From contig NZ_JTLD01000004.1 of the NCBI RefSeq assembly GCF_000798815.1, positions 1-64,000 on the forward strand: DNA of 64,000 nucleotides, written 5' to 3'. A model generated the notes under the pieces. The model worked only from the letters and a program-made list of their open reading frames with translations. It ran no database searches and was not told where the DNA came from. The translations under genes were made by a program, and so were the position numbers. The stretch comes from Alistipes sp. ZOR0009. Lineage in GTDB: Bacteria; Bacteroidota; Bacteroidia; Bacteroidales; ZOR0009. Of the stretch, positions 16,431 to 24,580 are shown piece after piece (positions within the stretch are counted from its first letter, which is position 1; each line of letters starts with the position of its first letter).

Positions 16431-18749
16431 CTAGCGGACTTCGTAGCCAATAATGGTTATGTGTGAGTTCATTTCCTGCTCGGCCACCAAGGTTGCCTGA
16501 ATATGCCTGCTACCTTGACGCCCCTTAAATGTTAGCCCTACGGTTTCGATTCTTCCCGCAAGTGCTGCACCGACAGCTGCCCTTAGAGCTTCCCTATCCG
16601 ATTCGACAACCAAAGATTCTAAGTTAATGCCGGCAACAGACAGAGCGTTTTCGCCAATAATGCTAGCGCCAATAGCGTTAGAATGTACCACAGAAAACTG
16701 CCTGTCAATCGTAATGGAGATGAATGACTCCTCTACGGCCTGCTGCATCAGCTCAGCTTTTTGCGTTTTTCGCTTCATTTCCTCCTGCGTAGCATGAAGC
16801 TCTTCCAAGTTCTGTCTCATCTCCTCTTCCTGCGCAGCCATCTCTTCGGCTTGCATTTGCGAGATGGATAGCAGCTCGTTTGTACGTGCGTTAACACGGA
16901 TAGAAACCAGCGTTGAAGCAAATATCTCCGAAACATGCAGCAGGTAGGTTTTCTTATGATCCTCAAGAACCTTGAATGAGGCAACCTCCACCACACCAAT
17001 TACATTTTCGTTGTAGATAAGCGGAACAAGCATTAGCACTTTTGGGTTAGCACCACCCAAACCAGAGGTAATGCTCACATAATCCTCCGGAATTTCGGTA
17101 AGAACGATAGGCTCCCTTTCGAAGTAGCAGGCGCCGAGCAGCCCTTCCTCCAGCATGAACGTCTTCTTCTGCATCTTCTCGCGGCCCCAGGCCATACAGG
17201 CTACAACCTCAAAGAATTTGCTGCTTTCGTCGTTATCGTTAATAAGATAAAGAGCGGCCTGATTGACCTCCAAATCTCTAACGATTATCCTAATTATGTT
17301 ATTGTAGAAGCTTTTTGTATCGCCATGCTCGTTGCGCAGCTCCTTACCAAAGTTGGCTACGCTGCGCTCTATCCACGACTGCTTTTCATCCTCCATCTTG
17401 CGAAGCTTAGCCTCCTCGTCGGCCTTAACCAACCCTTCGCGCATTTTGATGAGGGAGTTTCCGAGGATATCCCCGTTGCCTTTAGATTTGAACTCGACCG
17501 AGAGCTTTCCGCTTCCAATATTTTCGGCAAAAACGGCCACCTCCTCGATGGAGTCGTAAAGGCTATTCAACGAAGTTGCCATAGTTTCTATCTCGTCGTG
17601 GGTTTTTACATCCACATGCGAGGCCTTATCAAAATCGCCATCGCCCAATGCCTTTAGCACGTTGGTTACCTTCTCGACTGGCAGAACGATTCTACGAACA
17701 ATGTAGACCGTTACGAAGTAGACAATGGAAAGCGCTAGAACAATTAGAATAAGTCCTATGCCAACAATTTCGCCAATAGTTTTGCTGATAAAGGAGTATG
17801 GTATTACAATAACAGAAACCTCCCCTTCATTGAATATCTTCGCTTCCGACACATGGGCAATAAAACGATCCCCATTCTCGTCGTAGTAGTCGTAGAAGCC
17901 TGTTTTCTTATCCTTTATAGCCGATAGTATTTCGTCGTTTCGGCTTGTACCGTTGGAAAGCACCTCTGCGGTAGTTTTACCAACCTTTGACTCATCGTCG
18001 TACAGCAGCAATTTTTGGTCGGAATCAATTACAAAAAAACGACCTTTCTGCTCTTCGAGCGCGCTCTTAATGGTACTATTAATGCTCGATATATTTACGT
18101 CGGCACCAACAACACCCTTGAAAGAGCCATCAACCTTTATAGGAGCAGAAACGCTAATCATCAAAATATTTACACCTGCATAATCGTCGAAGTAAGGCTT
18201 GGTAGTATGAATGGCCCCCGACTCTTTAGCTCCCGAATAGTATTCGCTACTAAAAACAGAAGCATCATCGTCGGCGCTTACATCCTTCAGGTGAACGCCG
18301 CCAGCATCCCTAAACAGGGCACAGCTAAACCTTCCCGTCGAAGAGGCCGCCTTGGAACCTACCATTTGCACGTCGAGGCTATCGATAGCTTGAGGTTCCC
18401 ATTCGGTCCAAATCGCCTTCAGCATATCATTGGTGCCTTCGAGCGACTCCTTAAGCTTTACCTCCGTTAGCCGCCGACGGTCGCCTTTAGGAAGGTTGTA
18501 CGACTGCTCCAAAGAGACGTCCAACACCTTAACCTGCTCGCGAACTTGGTTAATGCTAAGAGATAACCTTTCGGTGCATTGCTCTGAATAGGCGTCTATT
18601 TCGTGATGCTTTTCTTCGATTAGGGTTGCCCTAACACGAACAATTGTAACAACTGCGGTAAAAAGAAATACGATGCTAACGCTACCTATAATACTCCACA
18701 GCATCCTCTTCTTGAGGCTGCCCTTCAAAAATTCCAACGCCAAATTCAT
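16431..18749 (-). CDS. Cache-HAMP-GAF-PAS sensor protein without output domain
   Basis: About 772 residues. Order: transmembrane helix 1 (about 17-38), an extracytoplasmic dCache-type sensor domain (about 40-290; includes FDDYAGVNILMISVSAPI and GVVGADVNISSI), transmembrane helix 2 (about 305-335), a HAMP linker (about 335-390, RRIVLPVEKV), a GAF domain (about 450-600), a coiled coil rich in EEM/EEL (about 615-650) and a terminal PAS-like domain (about 655-770). No histidine kinase, GGDEF, EAL or methyl-accepting domain is seen; the protein ends with the PAS domain. Bacteroidetes encode many such sensors, and signal output may go through a partner. The ATG at 18749 is preferred to a TTG four codons earlier. 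Ligand unknown. Confidence 0.8.
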   Translation of the reverse strand: MNLALEFLKGSLKKRMLWSIIGSVSIVFLFTAVVTIVRVRATLIEEKHHEIDAYSEQCTERLSLSINQVREQVKVLDVSLEQSYNLPKGDRRRLTEVKLKESLEGTNDMLKAIWTEWEPQAIDSLDVQMVGSKAASSTGRFSCALFRDAGGVHLKDVSADDDASVFSSEYYSGAKESGAIHTTKPYFDDYAGVNILMISVSAPIKVDGSFKGVVGADVNISSINSTIKSALEEQKGRFFVIDSDQKLLLYDDESKVGKTTAEVLSNGTSRNDEILSAIKDKKTGFYDYYDENGDRFIAHVSEAKIFNEGEVSVIVIPYSFISKTIGEIVGIGLILIVLALSIVYFVTVYIVRRIVLPVEKVTNVLKALGDGDFDKASHVDVKTHDEIETMATSLNSLYDSIEEVAVFAENIGSGKLSVEFKSKGNGDILGNSLIKMREGLVKADEEAKLRKMEDEKQSWIERSVANFGKELRNEHGDTKSFYNNIIRIIVRDLEVNQAALYLINDNDESSKFFEVVACMAWGREKMQKKTFMLEEGLLGACYFEREPIVLTEIPEDYVSITSGLGGANPKVLMLVPLIYNENVIGVVEVASFKVLEDHKKTYLLHVSEIFASTLVSIRVNARTNELLSISQMQAEEMAAQEEEMRQNLEELHATQEEMKRKTQKAELMQQAVEESFISITIDRQFSVVHSNAIGASIIGENALSVAGINLESLVVESDREALRAAVGAALAGRIETVGLTFKGRQGSRHIQATLVAEQEMNSHITIIGYEVR

Positions 18750-18992
18750 GGTCAAATACAATTAAAATAAACCTACCATTCCCTTTATATTGGCCGCAAA
18801 GGTGCCTATTTAAAAAGAATTTTAAAATAGGATAACTTAATTATATTGTTAAATTAACATCCTAACTAGCTGCAATTATTGGCTATAAGAAAAAACAAAA
18901 GCGGTAAAATAGTAAAACCTACATGTTTAAATGTTCAGAGGATAGGCTGGTCACAAAAAGGCATCATTGTTAAAGATAAAAAACGGAACAAG
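18750..18992. other. Intergenic region, sensor gene to MFS gene
   Basis: About 240 bases without a convincing gene. On the minus strand a CACCTTTG at 18804-18797 resembles a -7 element with one mismatch and could serve the sensor gene. A short plus-strand reading frame crossing this region into the MFS gene is not believed. Confidence 0.3.
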
Positions 18993-20162
18993 CTACCCCT
19001 TTACAAGATTAGCGTGGTAATGCTTGAGCACGTAGCGCCTAAAAATGAGCAAGCCCCAAAGGCAAACACCGATGCTTAGCACAAAAACCATGGTTATGGA
19101 GGCGTACTGCGCAACCAGCCCCGAGAGGATCATCCCCATACCCATACCGATATCGAGCGAGGTGTAGAGCGTGGAGTTGGCAGCCCCCCGATGCTCGGCG
19201 TCGGAGAGGTTGTTGACGATGGCCTGAAAGGTGGGAAACACCACCCCAATCCCAAAACCGATGGTTATGGCCGAGAGGTAGAACCCAAACCCATTCTTCA
19301 CAAAGGCCAAAATGACAAACCCCAACGTTAGAAGAATAAGGCAGTAGGTAAGAATGCCGCCGGGGCCATGCCTATCGAACACCTTACCCACAACCAGCCG
19401 AGAGACGATGATGCCAACGGCAAATACGGTAAAGAAGAGCGAGGTGTTGGCAATACCGAGCTCGCGCCCGTAGAGGGCAATAAAGGAGAGCAGCCCGCCG
19501 TAGGTGGACATGATGACCAGCAGGTTGAGCGAAGGCAGCAGCGAAGCCCTATCGAAAAGGCCCCGCCAGCTGAAGGAAATTTTGCGCCCCACCACAAAGC
19601 GCTTGGGCAGCCGGATGGCCATCGTGCAGCAGAAGGCCGCCACGCTGACCACCAATCCGACCAGAAACATGGCCGTGTACCCCCACTGATGGCACACGAA
19701 GAGGCCAACGATGGGGCCTACGGGCATCCCCATGGTGGTGGATAGCGAGAAGTAGCCAATCCCCTCACCGCGCTTTTGGGCGGGGGTTATATCGACAGCG
19801 ATGGTGGAGCCCGAGATGGTGGTTACCCCCCAGGTGAGCCCCTGCAGAAAGCGGAGAATTATAAGCGAGGCCACCGATGCCACCAGCAGGTATCCCGAAA
19901 AGAAGAAGGCGTAAAGGCCAACAGCCAGCAGGAATATCGTTCGGCGGCCGAACTTATCGAGCGCAAAGCCCGAGAAGGGGCGTATGAGCACCGAGGCGAT
20001 GGTGTAGGCCGCCAGGACCAGTCCGACCTGCGATTTTCCGGCCTGCAGCTCGCCCACCAGGTAGATGGGCAGCGCGGAGATGATGGCGTAGTAGGTGGTA
20101 CAAATTAAAAAGTTGGAAAGCGTGAGCAGAATAAAGTTTCGATTCCAGATTTTATCGTACAT
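18993..20162 (-). CDS. MFS transporter
   Basis: A 389-residue major facilitator with twelve predicted hydrophobic segments, the two six-helix halves being separated near residue 200. The loop after helix 2 carries a typical MFS motif (RPFSGFALDKFGRRTIF; its counterpart in the second half is SRLVVGKVFDRHG). It is of the general drug/metabolite exporter type and the substrate cannot be told. The gene is much richer in G and C, with G/C-ending codons, than most genes here, so large shadow reading frames appear on the other strand. That could reflect transfer, or the local GC rise that also covers ftsZ and ftsA. A TACCTTTG element lies at 20192-20185. Confidence 0.85.
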   Translation of the reverse strand: MYDKIWNRNFILLTLSNFLICTTYYAIISALPIYLVGELQAGKSQVGLVLAAYTIASVLIRPFSGFALDKFGRRTIFLLAVGLYAFFFSGYLLVASVASLIILRFLQGLTWGVTTISGSTIAVDITPAQKRGEGIGYFSLSTTMGMPVGPIVGLFVCHQWGYTAMFLVGLVVSVAAFCCTMAIRLPKRFVVGRKISFSWRGLFDRASLLPSLNLLVIMSTYGGLLSFIALYGRELGIANTSLFFTVFAVGIIVSRLVVGKVFDRHGPGGILTYCLILLTLGFVILAFVKNGFGFYLSAITIGFGIGVVFPTFQAIVNNLSDAEHRGAANSTLYTSLDIGMGMGMILSGLVAQYASITMVFVLSIGVCLWGLLIFRRYVLKHYHANLVKG

Positions 20163-20184
20163 GATCCTGGGTGGTTTTGGAAGG

Positions 20185-20192
20185 CAAAGGTA
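20185..20192 (-). promoter_or_regulatory. Candidate -7 element for MFS gene
   Basis: On the minus strand, TACCTTTG lies about 25 bases before the ATG and matches TAnnTTTG. No TTG is found at the right distance upstream, so the promoter would be -7 dominated. Confidence 0.4.
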
Positions 20193-20279
20193 GCCCCTAG
20201 GGGCGCTCCCTATCCTCCAGCCGAGCTATATTTCGTGAACATCCGCCCACAACTACTCGGGCAGCGCCCTAAAAAAGGA

Positions 20280-20864
20280 ATGAGCAACGAGGGCGGCGCA
20301 CTCAACAACGAAGGCTCTGCACTAAACAACGAAGCCTCCGCACTAAACAACGAAGCCAGCGCACTAAACAACGAAGCCAGCGCACTGAGCAACGAAGCCT
20401 CCGCACTAAACAACGAGGCCAGCGCACTCGGCAACGAAGCCTCCGCACTAAACAACGAAGCCAGCGCACTCAGCAACCAAGGCTCCGCACTAAACTACCA
20501 AGGCGGCGCACTCAACAACGAAGCCAGCGCACTCAGCAACCAAGCCTCCGCACTAAACAACCAAGCCAGCGCACTGAGCAACGAAGCCTCCGCACTGAGC
20601 AACGAAGCCTCCGCACTAAACAACGAGGCCTCCGCACTAAACTACCAAGCCTCCGCACTCAGCAACGAGGGCGGCGCACTCAGCAACCAAGCCTCCGCAC
20701 TAAACAACGAGGCCTCCGCACTCAGCAACCAAGGCTCCGCACTCAGCAACCAAGGCTCCGCACTAAACAACGAAGGCGGCGCACTCGGCAACGAAGGCTC
20801 CGCACTAAACTACCAAGGCGGCGCACTCAGCAATGGAGTGAGAAACGAGCCTTACGATCCCTGA
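20280..20864 (+). CDS. Heptapeptide-repeat protein, unknown function
   Basis: An unrecognised protein of 194 residues made almost entirely of tandem heptapeptides. After Met, 26 units follow without interruption (20283-20828), each (N/S/G)(N/Y)(E/Q)(A/G)(S/G)AL, most often NNEASAL, then SNGVRNEPYDP. The Ala-Leu pair is invariant, while the Leu codon varies among CTA, CTC and CTG and Ser is written as TCC, TCT and AGC. Those silent changes argue for selection on a protein. Tyr occurs only as NYQ. If helical, Leu and Ala/Gly fall at heptad d and a positions, as in a small-residue coiled coil. There is no signal peptide or membrane segment. ATG at 20280 follows AAAAAAGGA; a GTG at 20235 is also in frame. 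It is antisense to both neighbours, between the MFS gene and the ftsZ terminator. Whether it is expressed is unknown. Confidence 0.5.
   Translation: MSNEGGALNNEGSALNNEASALNNEASALNNEASALSNEASALNNEASALGNEASALNNEASALSNQGSALNYQGGALNNEASALSNQASALNNQASALSNEASALSNEASALNNEASALNYQASALSNEGGALSNQASALNNEASALSNQGSALSNQGSALNNEGGALGNEGSALNYQGGALSNGVRNEPYDP
20283..20828. repeat. 26 tandem copies of a 21-bp unit
   Basis: Contiguous array of 26 imperfect 21-base units with consensus close to AAC AAC GAA GCC TCC GCA CTA. No insertion or deletion breaks the 21-base period, and variation is concentrated at a few positions (AAC/AGC/GGC, AAC/TAC, GAA/GAG/CAA, GCC/GGC, TCC/AGC/GGC and the last base of the Leu codon). 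Variants recur in mosaic order, as expected from unit shuffling by slippage or unequal recombination. The array may vary in copy number between strains. Confidence 0.95.
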
Positions 20865-20904
20865 TTGAGGGACGACGGAGGCGGATGGGGCGCATGAGGA
20901 GGCA

Positions 20905-20939
20905 TAAAAAAGCCACCCTAGCGGTGTGCTGGGTGGCTC
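20905..20939 (-). terminator. Terminator of the dcw cluster
   Basis: On the minus strand, AGCCACCC, a 12-base loop, GGGTGGCT and TTTTTT form a strong intrinsic terminator just after ftsZ. Confidence 0.92.
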
Positions 20940-20960
20940 GTGGAGTATGGTAGCGTATGC

Positions 20961-22373
20961 TTAGTCTACGTTATCGTGCAGGTAGGAGTTATCTGGACGG
21001 ATGAAGAGCGAGCTCTCCTCGGAAATGGTGTACCGAGAAACGGGATCGTTGCTGCGCATGCCGTTGTCGGCATTCATGCGGCGACGCTCGTAGGCTGGGA
21101 TTTTCTCCAGCTCGTCGATACGCTTATCGGTTAGCTCGTTGCTTTTGGAGACAGCGGTGGCCGACTGGGCGCCCATCCCCTGACCGCCAAGCGGGTTGCG
21201 GATGGTGCGAACGGTGAAGCCATCGATATCCTGTACCAGCTCGTCGTGCTCCTCGAAGCCCGTGGCGGTTGCGGCAGCAGGCTCGAGCTCGTCGAGGTTA
21301 AGCACCACGTACTCGGGCTTAGCGGCATCGGCCTCTGGCTCGGGAAGTGGAACCTTAACGACCTCCGGAGCGGTCATGCTCTGCAGCTCGGGGATAACCG
21401 ACGAGTTGAATCCGGTAGCGATAATGGTGATGCTGATTTCGTCCTTAAGGGTTTTATCGATACCATTACCCCAGATTACGTCGGCACCGTTACCGGCGGC
21501 ATTCTGGATGTAGTCGCCGATTAGGCCGAGCTCGTCCATGGTGATTTCGGTATCGCCCGACTGGATGTTGTAAAGGATATTTTTAGCGCCTTGGATGTTG
21601 CAGCTGTTAAGCAGCGGCGAGTTTAGGGCGGCTTCGACGGCTATGCGGGCGCGGTCGGGACCGCTTGAGCGGCCTGACCCCATGAGGGCGACACCGCTTT
21701 GGCGCATGACGGTTTCGACATCGGCAAAGTCGACGTTTATATATCCGGGTACGGTGATGATTTCGGCGATACCCTTAGCGGCTATGGCCAGCACATCGTC
21801 GGCCTTGGCGAAGGAGTCGGAAAGGGGAAGGTTTCCGTAGATTTCGCGGATGCGTTCGTTGTTGATTACCAGCAGCGAGTCTACGTAGTTCTTCATCTCC
21901 ATGATACCCTCCAAGGCGTTGTTGAAGCGCTTGGGGCCTTCGAAACGGAAAGGTAGGGTAACGATTCCGACGGTAAGAATGCCCATATCCTGGGCGGCCT
22001 TAGCGATTACGGGTGCGGCACCGGTTCCGGTACCGCCGCCCATCCCAGCGGTAATGAACACCATTTTGGTATTGGTGCTAAGTACCTCGATGATGGCGTC
22101 GAGCGCCTCGTTGGCGGCCTGCATGCCCACTTCGGGCTTATTGCCGGCTCCACGCCCCTGGGTAAGGGCGTTGCCAAGGTGTATCTTGGTGGGGATAGGA
22201 CTCTTAATCAACGCTTGAGAGTCGGTATTCCCGATAACAAATTCTACATCTTTAATACCTAGCTTGTGCATGTGGTTTACTGCGTTACCACCGCCTCCAC
22301 CAACTCCGAAGACCTTAATGATAGAAGGCTCCCCTGTTGGAATGTCGAAATTCATCAAATCGTCGTTGAACAT
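20961..22373 (-). CDS. ftsZ: Cell division protein FtsZ
   Basis: Tubulin-like GTPase that forms the Z ring. The 470-residue protein has the GTPase core in the first 320 residues: GVGGGGGNAVNHM (about 24-36), the tubulin signature GGGTGTGAAPV (about 114-124), and the T7 segment with NVDFADV. A long variable tail follows, and the end (SLFIRPDNSYLHDNVD) differs from the canonical FtsA-binding peptide of E. coli, as in other Bacteroidetes. It is the last dcw gene, 12 bases after ftsA, and is followed by a strong terminator. The gene lies in the locally GC-rich stretch. Confidence 0.97.
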   Translation of the reverse strand: MFNDDLMNFDIPTGEPSIIKVFGVGGGGGNAVNHMHKLGIKDVEFVIGNTDSQALIKSPIPTKIHLGNALTQGRGAGNKPEVGMQAANEALDAIIEVLSTNTKMVFITAGMGGGTGTGAAPVIAKAAQDMGILTVGIVTLPFRFEGPKRFNNALEGIMEMKNYVDSLLVINNERIREIYGNLPLSDSFAKADDVLAIAAKGIAEIITVPGYINVDFADVETVMRQSGVALMGSGRSSGPDRARIAVEAALNSPLLNSCNIQGAKNILYNIQSGDTEITMDELGLIGDYIQNAAGNGADVIWGNGIDKTLKDEISITIIATGFNSSVIPELQSMTAPEVVKVPLPEPEADAAKPEYVVLNLDELEPAAATATGFEEHDELVQDIDGFTVRTIRNPLGGQGMGAQSATAVSKSNELTDKRIDELEKIPAYERRRMNADNGMRSNDPVSRYTISEESSLFIRPDNSYLHDNVD

Positions 22374-22385
22374 TGCTTTACTATA

Positions 22386-23765
22386 TTAAGGTTTCTGATC
22401 GAACGTAAAGTCGTCGTCGGAGAACAAACCTCCAATCTTCTCCTTCCACTTGCCTAAGAATTCGGAGGATTTTGCCTTATGAGGCTTTCTGGGCTTCTCT
22501 TCGGGCTCGACTTCGATCTTTGGCTCTACAGTTGTTGTGGTATCAGCTACCGTTTGGACTGGCTGAGGGGCGGCTTCGGCCTTTTTTTGCTCCTCTTCGG
22601 CCCGGTTGTACATATCTTCGAAACCCAGCAGCATGAGGCCGATACCGGTTGCATGCATTGGGCTATTCATTTCGTTGTCGGAGTTGGCTACGGTGTTGAT
22701 GTTGGGCTTACCCACGCGCACGTCGTAGCCGGTGTGGTACTTAAATAGCTGGGGAAGATCCTTGAGCAAGGAGCCGCCACCGGTTATTACGATACCAGCG
22801 TTGAGCATATCGGCAAATCCGGAGTTGGTTATCTGGAACTTCAGCATGTCGATGATCTCCTCGAGGCGGCACTGGATGATGTGCGCCAGGTGGCTGAACT
22901 TGATTTCCTTGGGATCGCGGCCCGAGATGCCGGGGATGGTTACGATCTTGTCGGAAGGGGCCAGCTCGCCAATGGCGGAACCAAACTGCACCTTGAGCTG
23001 CTCGGCATGGCGCTGAAGGATGCTGCATCCCTTTTTGATGTCGTCGGTGATGATGTTTCCACCAAAAGGAATAACGGCGGTATGGCGTACGATGCCGTCG
23101 TGGAAGATGGCCAAGTCGGTGGTACCACCCCCTATATCGATAAGGGCAACACCTGCCTCCATTTCATCCTCAGTAAGTACGGCACGAGCCGAAGCCAGCG
23201 GTTCGAGCATCAGCTCCTTTACGGAGAGACCAGCACGCTCTACGCATCGTTCAATGTTCTTCATTGCGGCAATCTGCCCTACCACAATGTGGAAGTTAGC
23301 CTCTAGGCGGCGACCCGAAATACCAACGGGGTTTTTAATGCCTACCTCGTTATCCACAATAAAGTTTTGGGGGATAACGTGCAATATTTTATCGCCCGGT
23401 TCGAGCGGGATTTTATGCATGTCGTTAATCAGGCGCCTAACATCTTCTTTGGATACCTCGGCATCGAAGGTGTTAAGGTTGATTAGTCCACGGTTTTTAA
23501 TACCCTTAATATGCTGACCTGCGATTCCGATGTACACCTCGGTGAAATCGAGCCCAGCTTTTTGTCTAACATCTGCAACTACCGTTTCTATCGCCTTAAC
23601 CGTTTCGTCAATATTTTGCACCATTCCACGCCTCACTCCTGTCGACACGGTTTTGCTGTGCGCTAGAATCTTAAGCCGTCCGTTACTTTCTAATTTACCA
23701 ACTAGGGCAACAATCTTAGTTGTTCCCAGATCGATAGCTACTACATAATCATTTTTGCTGGTCAT
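22386..23765 (-). CDS. ftsA: Cell division protein FtsA
   Basis: Actin-like protein that tethers FtsZ to the membrane. 459 residues, with the phosphate-binding loop AIDLGTTKIVALVG near residue 10, the second phosphate motif LIDIGGGTTDLAIFHDG and the adenosine motif VITGGGSLLKDL. An acidic, charged linker rich in Glu and Pro (about 385-435) precedes the C-terminal stretch ending in GKWKEKIGGLFSDDDFTFDQKP, where the amphipathic membrane-binding helix would lie. It starts 5 bases after ftsQ. Confidence 0.97.
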   Translation of the reverse strand: MTSKNDYVVAIDLGTTKIVALVGKLESNGRLKILAHSKTVSTGVRRGMVQNIDETVKAIETVVADVRQKAGLDFTEVYIGIAGQHIKGIKNRGLINLNTFDAEVSKEDVRRLINDMHKIPLEPGDKILHVIPQNFIVDNEVGIKNPVGISGRRLEANFHIVVGQIAAMKNIERCVERAGLSVKELMLEPLASARAVLTEDEMEAGVALIDIGGGTTDLAIFHDGIVRHTAVIPFGGNIITDDIKKGCSILQRHAEQLKVQFGSAIGELAPSDKIVTIPGISGRDPKEIKFSHLAHIIQCRLEEIIDMLKFQITNSGFADMLNAGIVITGGGSLLKDLPQLFKYHTGYDVRVGKPNINTVANSDNEMNSPMHATGIGLMLLGFEDMYNRAEEEQKKAEAAPQPVQTVADTTTTVEPKIEVEPEEKPRKPHKAKSSEFLGKWKEKIGGLFSDDDFTFDQKP

Positions 23766-23770
23766 GGTAT

Positions 23771-24580
23771 TTATTTTTTGCAGATTACCTGGTTACCGTA
23801 CTTTAAGTTAATTACACTATACTTATTCCACCCTTCGAGAGGAAGGGCGTTTTTATAGAACGCGTAGAGTTTGTTGAGCTTGTTCTCGTACCCTTCAAGC
23901 GAGCCCATCTTCACCGTATGGTTTCCCACGCGGGTCACCAAATCAACATCCTTTTCGCTATTTATGTACACCTGCACAATTTGCGAGCCCCAAAACTTAT
24001 CGTTTCGGATGTAGCTAACAAAGCTGTACAGCTCGTTGAGCAAACCTTTACGATTGGTTGTGTCGGCAGCGTTTCTGAAAATACGAACTCTCCCTTTCCC
24101 GTTAGCTCGTATGCTGATGTTTCCGTTTACCACGATGACGTTAGCGGCATATCGGGCCGAGAGGGGAATGATATAGCCCTCGCTGTCGATATAGTTGCTG
24201 CTACCGTCGGTGTTGTAAACGCGCATGATGGCATCGCGTTGGCTAACGCGAATGGTTAGTACGCCATCAACGGTTGAGAACACCTCAGCGCTCTTCAGAA
24301 GCTGCATTTCCAAAAGCTTCCTTTCAATCCTATAGCTATTTATCTTACTGATGCGCGTACCAACGAGCTGCTTAACCACGCTGTTGGCCGCCTTTATGAC
24401 GTCGTCCTTGTTTACGAAACGATTCTCGGTGCTGTCGGCAATTACCACCTCCACCTTTCGGCACACCACATCGCCACGCTTATTCTTAACAAAAGCAATG
24501 GTGATTCCCAGATAGGTTATAATCCCTACCCAAAGAACCATCGTTCCTACCATCTTCCACTTTCTTTTGTTAAGCTTCAT
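23771..24580 (-). CDS. ftsQ: Cell division protein FtsQ
   Basis: Bitopic division protein that links early Z-ring proteins to the septal peptidoglycan synthase. 269 residues: short basic cytoplasmic N terminus (MKLNKRKWK), one transmembrane helix (about 10-30), a POTRA-like region (about 35-110) and a beta-rich FtsQ domain containing DSEGYIIPLSARYAANVIVV-like sequence near residue 135. The start overlaps the end of murC by 11 bases. Sequence conservation in this family is low, so position in the cluster supports the call. Confidence 0.9.
   Translation of the reverse strand: MKLNKRKWKMVGTMVLWVGIITYLGITIAFVKNKRGDVVCRKVEVVIADSTENRFVNKDDVIKAANSVVKQLVGTRISKINSYRIERKLLEMQLLKSAEVFSTVDGVLTIRVSQRDAIMRVYNTDGSSNYIDSEGYIIPLSARYAANVIVVNGNISIRANGKGRVRIFRNAADTTNRKGLLNELYSFVSYIRNDKFWGSQIVQVYINSEKDVDLVTRVGNHTVKMGSLEGYENKLNKLYAFYKNALPLEGWNKYSVINLKYGNQVICKK

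Noticed and set aside
18879-19079. 66-residue plus-strand reading frame
   Set aside because: It overlaps the 3' end of the MFS gene antisense, lacks a promoter and a recognisable protein, and looks like a chance frame.
19368-20108. Long plus-strand reading frames opposite the MFS gene
   Set aside because: They are shadows produced by the G/C-ending codons of the MFS gene; composition and lack of any family resemblance argue against coding.
20210-20476. Minus-strand reading frame across part of the 21-bp array (LFSAEAS-type repeats)
   Set aside because: It covers only part of the array. The plus-strand frame runs through all 26 units with a start and a stop and shows silent codon variation at conserved residues; the minus frame does neither.
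20283-20828. Possible CRISPR array
   Set aside because: Units are contiguous, 21 bases long and have no spacers; no cas genes are near.
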